Below, one piece after another: positions 22,680-30,692 of a stretch of DNA of 45,763 nucleotides (its first letter is position 1; each line of letters starts with the position of its first letter). The notes under the pieces were generated by a model, which saw only the letters and a program-made list of their open reading frames with translations, searched no databases and was not told where the DNA came from. The translations under genes were made by a program, and so were the position numbers. The DNA comes from Phenylobacterium sp. (GTDB lineage: Bacteria; Pseudomonadota; Alphaproteobacteria; Caulobacterales; Caulobacteraceae). Where the stretch lies: assembly GCF_016124325.1 (NCBI RefSeq), contig NZ_WGNY01000051.1, forward strand, positions 1 to 45,763. Direction: 5' to 3'.

Positions 22680-25600
22680 CAGGGCCACTCGAGTTCGTTC
22701 CTGCCCCGGGTCTGGCGCGTCAACCGAACCGACTTCCCCGCTGGGGCCTGGTCGACCGCGACCGCCCGGTGACGTTCCGGTTCGACGGCCGGACCTACAA
22801 CGGGTTCGCCGGCGACACCCTCGCCTCGGCGCTGCTCGCCAACGGCGTCAGGCTGTTCGGTCGCTCGTTCAAGTACCACCGCCCCCGCGGCGTGCTGACG
22901 GCAGGGTCGGAAGAGCCGAACGCGTTGGTGGAGTTGGGCGACGGCGCTTGGCGCGAACCCAACACCCGGGCGACGGTCACCGAACTCTTCGAGGGGCTCT
23001 CGGCGCGTAGCCAGAACCGCTGGCCGACCCTGGGGGTCGACCTGGGCGCGGTGAACGGCCTGCTGGCGCCGTTCATCGCAGCCGGCTTCTACTACAAGAC
23101 CTTCATGTGGCCAGCGGCCTTCTGGGAGAAGGTCTACGAGCCGCTGATCCGGCACGCCGCCGGCCTGGGCCGCGCGAGCGAGCACGCCGATCCCGACGAC
23201 TACGAGAAGGCGCACGCCTTCTGCGACGTGCTGGTGGTGGGCGGGGGCCCGGCCGGGCTCGCCGCCGCGCTCGCCGCGGGCCGGAGCGGCGCACGCGTCC
23301 TGCTGTGCGACGAGGACTTCCGGTTCGGCGGGCGGCTGAACGGTGATCGCTGCCAGATCGACGACGGGCCGGGCGGTCTGTGGGCGGAACAGGCCGAGGC
23401 CGAGCTGCGCGCTCTGCCCAACGTGCAGCTGCTCGGGCGCACCACCGTCTTCGGCGTCTACGACGGCCAGACCTACGGCGCGCTGGAGCGCGTCACCGAT
23501 CACCTGGGCGCGGTTCCCGGGCTGCCGCGCCAGCGCCTCTGGAAGATCGTGGCGCGCCGCACCGTCCTGGCCGCCGGCGCCATCGAACGCTCGATCGCCT
23601 TCGGCGGCAACGACCGGCCCGGCGTGATGATGGCCTCGGCCGTCCGCACCTATGTCAATCGCTTCGGCGTCGCGCCCGGGCGGACAGGCGTCGTCTTCAC
23701 CTGCAACGACAACGGATGGTCGACCGCGTTCGACCTGGCCGAAGCGGGGCTCGCCTCCCCGACCATCGTGGACGCCCGTACGGCGCCGGCCCGCCACCTG
23801 TTGGAGCGCGCGGCGGCGCTGGGCGTCCGAGTCATCCTGGGCGCACAGGTGGTCGACACCGCTGGCGCGAAGGCGCTGCGATCGGTGACCGTGGCGCTGG
23901 GCGACGGCCATGCCACCACCCTGCCCGCCGATCTCCTGGCCGTGGCCGGCGGCTGGAACCCGACCCTGGCGCTCTCCAATCACCTGGGCGCGCGGCCGGT
24001 CTGGCGCAGCGACCTCGAGGCGTTCGCGCCCGGTCCCCTTCCGCCCGGGATGACTGCGGCGGGCGCGGCGAACGGAGCGTTCACTCTGGCGGCCGCGCTG
24101 CGGGGCGGCGCCGCGGCAGGGGCCGAAGCGGCGTGCGCCTGCGGACACAAGGTCGTCGCCCACGACGCGCCCCGGGCCGACGACGAGCCCAGCGCGTCGA
24201 GCGCGCTCTGGCACGTCGCCGCTTCGCGCGCGAAGGCCTTCATCGACTTCCAGCACGATGTGACCGTCGACGACATCGTCCTGGCCGAGCGCGAGGGATA
24301 CCGCTCGGTCGAGCATCTGAAGCGCTACACCACGCTCGGCATGGCCACCGACCAGGGCAAGATGGCCAACGTGGCGGGCCTGGCGATCATGGCGGCGCTG
24401 ACGGACCGGAGCATCCCGGAGGTCGGCGTCACCACCGCGCGGCCGCCCTACACGCCGGTGGCGATCGGGGCGTTCGGCGGCCCGCATCGCGGGCCGGCGT
24501 TCCGGCCCACAAGGCTCACCGCCTCGCATGACTGGGCCCGCGCGCAAGGCGCCGTGTTCGTCGAGACCGGGCTGTGGCTGCGCCCGCAATGGTACGCGCG
24601 GCCGGGCGAGACGGACTGGCTCCAGTCGGTCTGCCGCGAAGTCACGGCGGTCCGATCGGCCGTGGGGGTCTGCGACGTCTCGACCCTCGGCAAGATCGAC
24701 GTCCAAGGCCCGGACGCCGCCGCCTTTCTGGACAGGGTCTACATCAACACCTTCTCCGCCCTGCCCGTGGGCAAGGCCCGCTACGGCGTGATGCTGCGCG
24801 ACGACGGCATTGTCTTCGACGACGGCACCACGGCCCGCCTCGGTCCCGAGCATTTCGTCATGACGACGACCACCGCCAACGCGGCGCGGGTGATGCAGCA
24901 CCTGGAGCACGCGCGCCAGGTGTCCTGGCCGGACCTCGACGTGCAGCTGGCGTCCATCACCGAGCAATGGGCGCAGTACGCCGTCGCCGGTCCCCGCGCG
25001 CGCCAGTTGCTGGAAGCCATGCTGGACGACGCCATCGCCCTGTCGGACGAGGCGTTCCCCTACCTCGCCTGCGGCGAGTTCGCCTGGCGTGGGATGACGG
25101 TCCGACTGTTCCGGGTCTCGTTCTCGGGCGAGCTCGCCTACGAGCTGGCCGTGCCGGCGCGCCATGGCCGCGCCGTGCTGCAGGCCCTGATGCAGGCCGG
25201 CGCGCCGATGGGCGTGACGCCCTACGGCACCGAGGCGCTGGCGGTGCTCCGCATCGAGAAGGGGCACGTGGCGGGGCCAGAGCTCAACGGGACGACCACG
25301 GCGGCCGACCTGGGCCTGGGCCGCATGATGGCCCGCAAGAAGGACTTCATCGGCCGCACGCTGGCGGGCCGGCCAGGGCTGGTCGACCCCGCTCGCCCCG
25401 CGCTCGTGGGCCTGACGGCGGTGAACCCCGCCGCGCGCCTGCGCTCGGGGGCCCATCTCCTGAAGACCGGCGAAAAGCCGAGCCTGGAGGCGGACCAGGG
25501 CTATCTCACCTCGGTCGCCTATTCGCCGACGCTGGAGCGCTGGCTGGCGCTAGCCCTGGTCGCGGGCGGCCGAGAGCGCATGGGCGAACGGCTGACCGCG

Positions 25601-25687
25601 CACGATCCGCTCCGCGGCCCCGACATCGAGGTGGAGATCTGCTCGCCGGTGTTCGTCGATCCCGAAGGGGCGCGGTTGCATGCCTGA
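22676..25687 (+). CDS. soxA: Sarcosine oxidase alpha subunit
   Basis: A 1003-residue subunit, full length for the family. A ferredoxin-like N-terminal domain lacking iron-sulfur cysteines covers about residues 28-100. An NAD-binding disulfide-reductase-like domain has VVGGGPAGLAAALAAG near 187-202. An aminomethyltransferase (GcvT-like) folate domain covers about 600-1000 and transfers the methylene group to tetrahydrofolate, yielding 5,10-methylene-THF. GTG 22676 overlaps the soxD stop, and the 3' end overlaps soxG by 8 bp, a tightly coupled operon. N-methylglutamate dehydrogenase gamma/alpha-type subunits are the only serious alternative. Confidence 0.94.
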   Translation: MTGPLEFVPAPGLARQPNRLPRWGLVDRDRPVTFRFDGRTYNGFAGDTLASALLANGVRLFGRSFKYHRPRGVLTAGSEEPNALVELGDGAWREPNTRATVTELFEGLSARSQNRWPTLGVDLGAVNGLLAPFIAAGFYYKTFMWPAAFWEKVYEPLIRHAAGLGRASEHADPDDYEKAHAFCDVLVVGGGPAGLAAALAAGRSGARVLLCDEDFRFGGRLNGDRCQIDDGPGGLWAEQAEAELRALPNVQLLGRTTVFGVYDGQTYGALERVTDHLGAVPGLPRQRLWKIVARRTVLAAGAIERSIAFGGNDRPGVMMASAVRTYVNRFGVAPGRTGVVFTCNDNGWSTAFDLAEAGLASPTIVDARTAPARHLLERAAALGVRVILGAQVVDTAGAKALRSVTVALGDGHATTLPADLLAVAGGWNPTLALSNHLGARPVWRSDLEAFAPGPLPPGMTAAGAANGAFTLAAALRGGAAAGAEAACACGHKVVAHDAPRADDEPSASSALWHVAASRAKAFIDFQHDVTVDDIVLAEREGYRSVEHLKRYTTLGMATDQGKMANVAGLAIMAALTDRSIPEVGVTTARPPYTPVAIGAFGGPHRGPAFRPTRLTASHDWARAQGAVFVETGLWLRPQWYARPGETDWLQSVCREVTAVRSAVGVCDVSTLGKIDVQGPDAAAFLDRVYINTFSALPVGKARYGVMLRDDGIVFDDGTTARLGPEHFVMTTTTANAARVMQHLEHARQVSWPDLDVQLASITEQWAQYAVAGPRARQLLEAMLDDAIALSDEAFPYLACGEFAWRGMTVRLFRVSFSGELAYELAVPARHGRAVLQALMQAGAPMGVTPYGTEALAVLRIEKGHVAGPELNGTTTAADLGLGRMMARKKDFIGRTLAGRPGLVDPARPALVGLTAVNPAARLRSGAHLLKTGEKPSLEADQGYLTSVAYSPTLERWLALALVAGGRERMGERLTAHDPLRGPDIEVEICSPVFVDPEGARLHA

Positions 25688-26279
25688 GCTCGACACGACA
25701 CCCCGCTCGGCCTTCGACGGCCTGCTCCCTCTCGCCGGCCCTCACGACGGTCTCGAGGTCATCGACCGCGACGGCTGCGGCCTCGCCACCCTGGTCGTGC
25801 GGCGCGACGCCCGCAAAGCGCTGCGCGCCGCCCTGATATCGCAGTACGGCGTCGAGTTGCGCGACGGCCCCGTCGTCTCGCGGGGCGCCCGCATCAGCCT
25901 GATCGGAACGGGCGCGGACAGCTGGCTCGCGGTTTCCGCCGGCCCGAACGCCGGGCTCTATGCCGACCTGGCCGCGCGCCTCGCCGGATGCGCGTCGCTG
26001 AGCGACCAGAGCGACGGCTACGGCCTGCTCGGCGTGCGCGGCGCAAACGCCGCGACGGTCCTGCAGCGCCTGCTGCCGATCGACCTGCATCCGGACGCGT
26101 TCCCCGTCGGCGCGGCCGCCGCGACGCTGGCGGCCCACATCCCGCTGCTGCTCTGGCGCTCGGGCGAGGCGGAATTCGAGGTGGCGGTCTTCCGCAGCTA
26201 CGCCGGCAGCTTCATCCATGCGCTCGACGGGGCCGCCCGCCCCTTCCGGCGCAGCGCGGCTCCAACCGCCCGAGGTTGA
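25680..26279 (+). CDS. soxG: Sarcosine oxidase gamma subunit
   Basis: A 199-residue subunit with a GcvT-like fold. It has the typical ARISLIGTGADSWLAVSAG stretch, followed by QSDGYGLLGVRGANAATVLQRLLPIDLHPDAFPVG, which matches SoxG. It completes the alpha-beta-gamma-delta heterotetramer and overlaps soxA by 8 bp. The C-terminus is slightly extended and Arg/Pro-rich. A 60-bp gap with a strong Shine-Dalgarno separates it from purU. Confidence 0.92.
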   Translation: MPELDTTPRSAFDGLLPLAGPHDGLEVIDRDGCGLATLVVRRDARKALRAALISQYGVELRDGPVVSRGARISLIGTGADSWLAVSAGPNAGLYADLAARLAGCASLSDQSDGYGLLGVRGANAATVLQRLLPIDLHPDAFPVGAAAATLAAHIPLLLWRSGEAEFEVAVFRSYAGSFIHALDGAARPFRRSAAPTARG

Positions 26280-26339
26280 TGGCGCCTCGCGCGCCCCCCC
26301 CCCGACACCGAACTTCAGTCTTCTTCAGGAGGTCTCGGC

Positions 26340-27200
26340 ATGACCGCCAGACAATTCGCACTGACTCTGTCCTGTCCCGACCAGCCCGGCATCGTCGCGG
26401 CGGTGACCACGGCGCTCTTCGAACGGGGCGCCAACATCCTCGAGGCGCAGCAGCACAACGACGGCGAGGCCGACGTGTTCTTCGCCCGCTTCGGCTTCGT
26501 GCTCCGGGACGATGCGCCGATCGAAGCCGTGCGCGAGGCCTTCGCGGCGGTGGCCGAGCGATTCCGAATGCAGTGGCGGTTGCGCGAGCCGGACGAGCGG
26601 ACGCGGGTGCTGCTGCTGGTGTCGAAGTTCGATCACTGCCTCGCCGACCTGCTCTACCGCTGGCGGATCGAAGAGCTGCCGATGGACATCGTCGGCGTCG
26701 TCTCGAACCATCCCCGGGAATCGTACAGGCACCTGGACCTGTCGGGCCTGGCGTTCGACTACCTTCCGGTCACCCGCGAGACCAAGGCGGAGCAGGAGGC
26801 GGAGATCTGGAGGATCGTGCAGGCGCGCGACGTCGAGCTCGTGGTTCTCGCCCGGTACATGCAGATCCTGTCGTCGGACCTCGCGGGCAAGCTGTCGGGC
26901 CGGTGCATCAACATCCACCACTCGTTCCTGCCGGGCTTCAAGGGCGCCCGGCCCTATCACCAGGCGCACGCCCGAGGCGTGAAGGTGATCGGCGCCACCG
27001 CCCACTACGTGACGAGCGATCTCGACGAAGGCCCGATCATCGAACAGGACGTCGAACGCGTCAGCCACACCGACACGCCGGGCGACCTGATCCGCAAGGG
27101 GCGGGACGTGGAGCGGCGCGTGCTGTCGCGCGCGGTGAGCTGGCATCTGGAGCGCCGCATCGTCCTGAACGGCGACAAGACCGTCGTGTTCAAGAACTGA
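26340..27200 (+). CDS. purU: Formyltetrahydrofolate deformylase
   Basis: A 286-residue enzyme hydrolysing 10-formyl-THF to formate and THF. An N-terminal ACT domain lies at about residues 6-80, and the formyltransferase-type catalytic domain at about 90-280. The catalytic Asn191-x-His193 lies in INIHHSFLPGFKG, with the Asp of DLDEGPII near 229. ATG 26340 follows a consensus AGGAGG. Placed after soxBDAG, it recycles THF loaded with the methyl-derived carbon rather than serving purine balance. folD follows after 10 bp. Confidence 0.95.
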   Translation: MTARQFALTLSCPDQPGIVAAVTTALFERGANILEAQQHNDGEADVFFARFGFVLRDDAPIEAVREAFAAVAERFRMQWRLREPDERTRVLLLVSKFDHCLADLLYRWRIEELPMDIVGVVSNHPRESYRHLDLSGLAFDYLPVTRETKAEQEAEIWRIVQARDVELVVLARYMQILSSDLAGKLSGRCINIHHSFLPGFKGARPYHQAHARGVKVIGATAHYVTSDLDEGPIIEQDVERVSHTDTPGDLIRKGRDVERRVLSRAVSWHLERRIVLNGDKTVVFKN

Positions 27201-27210
27201 GGGCCGGGCC

Positions 27211-28101
27211 GTGACAGCCGACATCATCGACGGGAAGCTCCACGCCGCCCGCGTCCGGGCCGACGTGGCGCAGGCCGTAGCGGAACTGCGCGCAACGCAC
27301 GGGCTGCAGCCGGGCCTCGCGGTCGTCCTCGTCGGGGACGATCCGGCGAGCCAGGTCTATGTGCGCTCCAAGGGCGAGCATTCGCTGGCGGCGGGCATGC
27401 GTTCCGTGACGCACCGGCTTTCCGGCGACACGACGCAGGGCGAATTGCTGCAGTTGATCGCCGCCCTCAACGCCGACCCCGCGGTCCACGGCATCCTCGT
27501 GCAGCTGCCGCTGCCGCTTGGGCTGGACCAGCAGGCCGCGATCGCCGCGATCCACCCGGACAAGGACGTCGACGGCCTCAACGTCGTCAACGCCGGCCGG
27601 CTGGTGGCCGGCATGGATGCGCTGGTCCCCTGCACGCCGCTGGGCTGCCTGCTGCTGCTTAGGGAAACGCTGGGGGATCTCGCCGGGCTGCGCGCGGTCG
27701 TGGTCGGACGGTCGCTCTTGGTCGGCAAGCCGATCGCCCAGCTGCTGCTGCAGGAGAACTGCACGGTGACCATGGCCCATTCGCGGACCCGCGACCTGCC
27801 GGCGATCTGCCGCGAGGCCGAAATCCTGGTCGCCGCCGTAGGCCGGCCGCGGATGATCCAGGCCGACTGGATCAAGCCGGGCGCCTGCGTGATCGACGTC
27901 GGCATCAATCGCGTCCCGTTCGACGATCCCGCGAAGGCGGCCGCCGGCCAGACCAAGCTGGTGGGCGACGTCGACTACAAGTCGGCCCTGGCCGTCGCCG
28001 GCGCGATCACGCCGGTGCCGGGAGGCGTGGGCCTGATGACGGTCGCGATGCTGCTGCAGAACACGGTGACGGCGGCGAAACGCCAAGCCGGGATCGCTTG
28101 A
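27211..28101 (+). CDS. folD: Methylene-THF dehydrogenase / methenyl-THF cyclohydrolase
   Basis: A bifunctional 296-residue NADP-dependent enzyme converting 5,10-methylene-THF to 10-formyl-THF. The catalytic Tyr50 and Lys54 lie in VYVRSKGEHS; GILVQLPLP, DVDGLNVVNAGRL and PCTPLGC follow, with the NADP loop VVVGRSLLVGKP. The start is GTG 27211 with a GAGGG upstream. With soxBDAG and purU it forms a complete line from N-methyl to formate with THF regeneration. Being inside the operon, it is likely a dedicated copy in addition to a housekeeping folD elsewhere (inference). Confidence 0.95.
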   Translation: MTADIIDGKLHAARVRADVAQAVAELRATHGLQPGLAVVLVGDDPASQVYVRSKGEHSLAAGMRSVTHRLSGDTTQGELLQLIAALNADPAVHGILVQLPLPLGLDQQAAIAAIHPDKDVDGLNVVNAGRLVAGMDALVPCTPLGCLLLLRETLGDLAGLRAVVVGRSLLVGKPIAQLLLQENCTVTMAHSRTRDLPAICREAEILVAAVGRPRMIQADWIKPGACVIDVGINRVPFDDPAKAAAGQTKLVGDVDYKSALAVAGAITPVPGGVGLMTVAMLLQNTVTAAKRQAGIA

Positions 28102-28107
28102 TCTAGG

Positions 28108-28136
28108 GTAGACGCCTCGAGCTGCGCGGCGTCTAC
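28108..28136. terminator. Bidirectional terminator between folD and the RraA-like gene
   Basis: GTAGACGCC (28108-28116) and GGCGTCTAC (28128-28136) form a perfect 9-bp stem around an 11-nt loop. One mismatch outside, TAG and CTA extend the pairing. It fills the 36-bp gap between two convergent stop codons. There is no long U-tract, as is common in high-GC genomes. Confidence 0.7.
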
Positions 28137-28137
28137 G

Positions 28138-28785
28138 CTACGCCCCGGGCTTGCCGTAGGCGCCTTTGTAGCGGCCCTCATGGATCGACCGGATCATCTC
28201 GGCCTCGCGCAACTCCTGGGCGCGCACCGCCTGGATCAGATCCGGCGCAATCGCCTGCGGGAACGCGACGACGCCGTCCTCGTCGCCGACCACGATGTCG
28301 CCGGGGTGGATGACCATCCCGCCCACGGTGAGGGGCACGTTGATCTCGCCGGGACCGTCCTTGTAGGGCCCCTTGTGCGTCACGCCCCGCGCGTAGCAGG
28401 GCATCGGCAGCTGGGCGACGCCGGCGACGTCGCGGATCGCGCCGTCGACGACCAGGCCGGCGAGCTGCTTCCAGATCGCGATCTGCACGATGATCTCGCC
28501 GATCAGCGCCCGGCTGAGGTCGCCGCCGCCGTCCACGACCAGCACGTCGCCCGGCCGCACATGCTCCAGCGCCTCGTGGATCGTGAGGTTGTCGCCCGGA
28601 CGGGTGCGCACGGTGAAAGCCGTGCCGACCATCACGCCGCTGCGCTTGTGGTACGGCTGCAGGCCGACGACGCCAGGCAGGCGTTCGAGGTTGTCGCTGA
28701 TGACGGCCGCGGCCGCTGTGCGGAAGCCGTCGAGCAGGCCGGGATCGGCCGGCGCCGGGCTGGGTTGGCGTGTGATCAGGGTCAT
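28138..28785 (-). CDS. RraA-family protein (HMG/CHA aldolase-like)
   Basis: A protein of about 215 residues of the RraA/4-hydroxy-4-methyl-2-oxoglutarate aldolase fold. The metal and oxoacid site is visible as the family pattern DGAIRDVAG near residue 118, the GGDLSRALIGEI helix, and the late GDIVVGDEDGVV. Members split 4-hydroxy-2-oxo acids to pyruvate or decarboxylate oxaloacetate; true RraA inhibits RNase E but is shorter. In this catabolic setting an aldolase or decarboxylase role is favoured. ATG 28785 has AGGAAG 9 nt upstream; ATG 28794 abuts that motif and is less likely. It lies downstream of the DAO-family gene on the same strand, separated by a hairpin. Confidence 0.83.
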   Translation of the reverse strand: MTLITRQPSPAPADPGLLDGFRTAAAAVISDNLERLPGVVGLQPYHKRSGVMVGTAFTVRTRPGDNLTIHEALEHVRPGDVLVVDGGGDLSRALIGEIIVQIAIWKQLAGLVVDGAIRDVAGVAQLPMPCYARGVTHKGPYKDGPGEINVPLTVGGMVIHPGDIVVGDEDGVVAFPQAIAPDLIQAVRAQELREAEMIRSIHEGRYKGAYGKPGA

Positions 28786-28832
28786 GGTCCTCATCTTCCT
28801 GTCGCCAGCCTGACGCTGGCCGCTACGGCAAT

Positions 28833-28860
28833 GGGGCGCTGCCGGGGAGAGCAGCGCCCC
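28833..28860. terminator. GC-rich hairpin between DAO-family oxidase and RraA-like gene
   Basis: GGGGCGCTG (28833-28841) and CAGCGCCCC (28852-28860) pair perfectly over 9 bp with a 10-nt loop, 12 bp beyond the oxidase stop. It may partly terminate the oxidase transcript. Confidence 0.5.
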
Positions 28861-28872
28861 GCCCCCCCGCGG

Positions 28873-30030
28873 TCAGCCCCGGTTGCCGCCGAAGCGCTGG
28901 ACGAACAGCCGGTCTTCCGCGACCCGATCGTGGGACATCTGCCGGAACTCATCGTCGGTCTTGCCGTCGAGGATCCAATCGGCGAGGCGCCGACCCATCG
29001 CCGGGCCCAGCTTGAAGCCGTGGCCGCTGCCGCCCCAGGCGTCGACGTAGCCGCTCACCCCGGCGCGCGGGCCGGCGAAGGGATACCAGTCGGGCGTGGC
29101 GTCATAGAGGGCGGCGTACGAGTCGATCCGCGCGGCGCCCTGGAACCACGGATAGCGCCGTTCCAGGCGTTCCAGCAGGTCGCTGATGAAGTCCTCGTCG
29201 GCGTCCAGCTTGTAGTTGTCGGGATCGACGTCGTGATACGGCTTCGGGAAGCTGCGCCCGACCACGAAGCGGCGGTTGCCCAGCGGCCGCGCGTAGACCA
29301 GGTCGACCTGGTTCGAGATCGGCCCCTCGGGGATCGGGCGGCCCGGGCGGATTTCCCAGACGCTGTCCTGCTCGCGGACCACGCGTAGCGGCATGTCCAG
29401 GCCGATGCTCTCGCCCAGCTTGCCGGCCCAGGGGCCGCTGGCGTTGACGACGACGCCGGCCTCAAGGGTCTCGCCGGCGACCTTCACGCCGGTCACGTGC
29501 TTGGCGTCGCCGACCAGGGCCTCGACGGCCGTCTTCGGTCGGAACTCGCCGCCCAGCGCCTTGAACGCCTCGACGAAGGCTTCGGTGGCGTGGACCGGAT
29601 CGGCGTAGCCGCCGGTGGGCTCGTAGACCACGCCCACGACACCCTCTGGATTCACCAGGTCGGCGATGCGCGACGAGGCCAGGTCGGTGAACTCCGTCTC
29701 GACGCCCAGGCTCTTCACCTGCTCGACCGTGGGCAGCGTGCCTTCGAGCATCTCTTCCGAGATCAGCATGTGCCAGCCGGTCTGAGCCAAGCCCGACTTG
29801 AAGCCGGCCTCGTTGAGATCCTGCAGCAGGCCGATGGACTCGCGCGTCAGGTTCGTGCCGATAGGCACCGAGTAGTGCTGGCGGATGATCGCGGCGCTCT
29901 TGCCTGTGCCGCCGGCGGCCGGCTGGTCGCGGTCCAGTAAGAGGACGTTGGCGACGCCGCGCTTCTTGAGGAAGTAAGCTGTCGCGGCGCCGGTGATCCC
30001 CGCGCCGACGACGATGACATCGTATTTCAT
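28873..30030 (-). CDS. FAD-dependent amino-acid/N-methyl-amine oxidase (DAO family)
   Basis: A 385-residue D-amino-acid-oxidase-fold protein. The FAD loop VVGAGITGAATAYFLKKRG is near residue 7. SAAIIRQHYSVPIG near 45-58 is typical of SoxB/DadA relatives, and WGGSGHGFKLGPAMGR closes the FAD site near 340. It is a single-subunit homologue of SoxB, so sarcosine-, dimethylglycine- or glycine-type oxidation of a secondary amine is plausible. The exact substrate is unknown. ATG 30030 has GAAGGA upstream. It is divergent from the ACT-bkd operon across a 356-bp region with a LysR-type box. Confidence 0.87.
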   Translation of the reverse strand: MKYDVIVVGAGITGAATAYFLKKRGVANVLLLDRDQPAAGGTGKSAAIIRQHYSVPIGTNLTRESIGLLQDLNEAGFKSGLAQTGWHMLISEEMLEGTLPTVEQVKSLGVETEFTDLASSRIADLVNPEGVVGVVYEPTGGYADPVHATEAFVEAFKALGGEFRPKTAVEALVGDAKHVTGVKVAGETLEAGVVVNASGPWAGKLGESIGLDMPLRVVREQDSVWEIRPGRPIPEGPISNQVDLVYARPLGNRRFVVGRSFPKPYHDVDPDNYKLDADEDFISDLLERLERRYPWFQGAARIDSYAALYDATPDWYPFAGPRAGVSGYVDAWGGSGHGFKLGPAMGRRLADWILDGKTDDEFRQMSHDRVAEDRLFVQRFGGNRG

Positions 30031-30157
30031 CTCAATTCCTTCGAAAGATAGTAGCGTTCAGATTCATCGACTTGTTGGCGCCGCAGAAACGAGCCTGCGT
30101 CGAGGCGCGGGTTGCGCGCTTTCGTCGGGATGTTAGCCAAGGCCCTGTCTTGGGTGA

Positions 30158-30174
30158 CATAAGTTTAAGTTATG
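30158..30174. promoter_or_regulatory. Perfect LysR-type box CATAA-N7-TTATG
   Basis: CATAA (30158-30162) and TTATG (30170-30174) form a perfect 5-bp inverted repeat with T-N11-A geometry, the best copy in the window together with 13617. It lies in the divergent spacer between the DAO-family oxidase and the ACT-bkd operon, about 130 bp from the former and 213 bp from the latter. Confidence 0.6.
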
Positions 30175-30386
30175 CGGCGCCGGGCCCGGGCCTGGCCGCC
30201 GCGCCCCGCTTCGCCCGTCGCAAATGGCGAATCCGGCGACGCGAATTCACAAGTAGCACCGTGGTCGACACGAGCATCCTGCGGGCGTGACGCTCGACGC
30301 GACGGGGTCGGACCCGCCGATCGATCGCCCGGGCTCCGGACGCGTCGGTCCGTGGTCGCGGGTCACGCGTGAGCCAGGGGTAAGAC
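30175..30386. promoter_or_regulatory. Remainder of the divergent oxidase/bkd spacer, with a CGTCGCAAAT site
   Basis: The 356-bp spacer 30031-30386 has no convincing gene. Besides the LysR-type box it holds CGTCGCAAAT at 30216-30225, identical to the half-site at 7011-7020, and a long leader before the ACT-like gene. A frame running from 30287 into the E1-alpha gene is not used; E1-alpha starts at 30689. Confidence 0.4.
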
Positions 30387-30692
30387 ATGCATCGTGCTTC
30401 GATCGATCCGGACGCGCAGGGCGCGACCACCAGCCCGCGGACCTCGACGGCCGAGCATGCCTTCGAGATTTCGGCGCGCGATGGGATCTACGGACTGAAC
30501 CGCGTGCTGGCCGTCTTCGCCCTGCTGGGCATCGCGCCGGGAGAACTGCAGGGCCGCCAGGACCAGGATCAGGACCGCGTGCGGATCGGCGTCCGGTTCC
30601 GCGCCGACCCCCGGCGGGCGCAGCTCTGCTACGAACGGCTGTCGGGGATGGCCTGCGTCGAATCCGTATCCGGCGCGCCGGCCTCGCGATGA
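30387..30692 (+). CDS. Small ACT-like protein translationally coupled to the BCKDH operon
   Basis: 101 residues. I do not recognise a named family. The layout strand (HAFEISARD), helix (GLNRVLAVFALLGIAP), two strands (DRVRIGVRF), helix (RRAQLCYERLSGM), strand (ACVESVSG) follows an ACT domain, closest by eye to the acetolactate synthase small subunits IlvM/IlvN, which bind valine. ATG 30387 has AGGGG 7 nt upstream. Its TGA overlaps the E1-alpha ATG as ATGA, arguing strongly that both are translated together. A branched-chain amino-acid or oxoacid sensor, or a regulatory subunit of the dehydrogenase complex, would fit (inference). No DNA-binding domain is present. Confidence 0.68.
   Translation: MHRASIDPDAQGATTSPRTSTAEHAFEISARDGIYGLNRVLAVFALLGIAPGELQGRQDQDQDRVRIGVRFRADPRRAQLCYERLSGMACVESVSGAPASR

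Noticed and set aside
22538..25456. A 972-codon minus-strand open frame opposite soxD and soxA
   Set aside because: The soxDA genes are unmistakable on the plus strand. The antisense product has only low-complexity Arg/Gly/Ala/His composition.
30287..30688. N-terminal extension of E1-alpha back to 30287
   Set aside because: It overlaps the ACT-like gene in another frame. The ATGA junction at 30689 and the known E1-alpha length support the later start.
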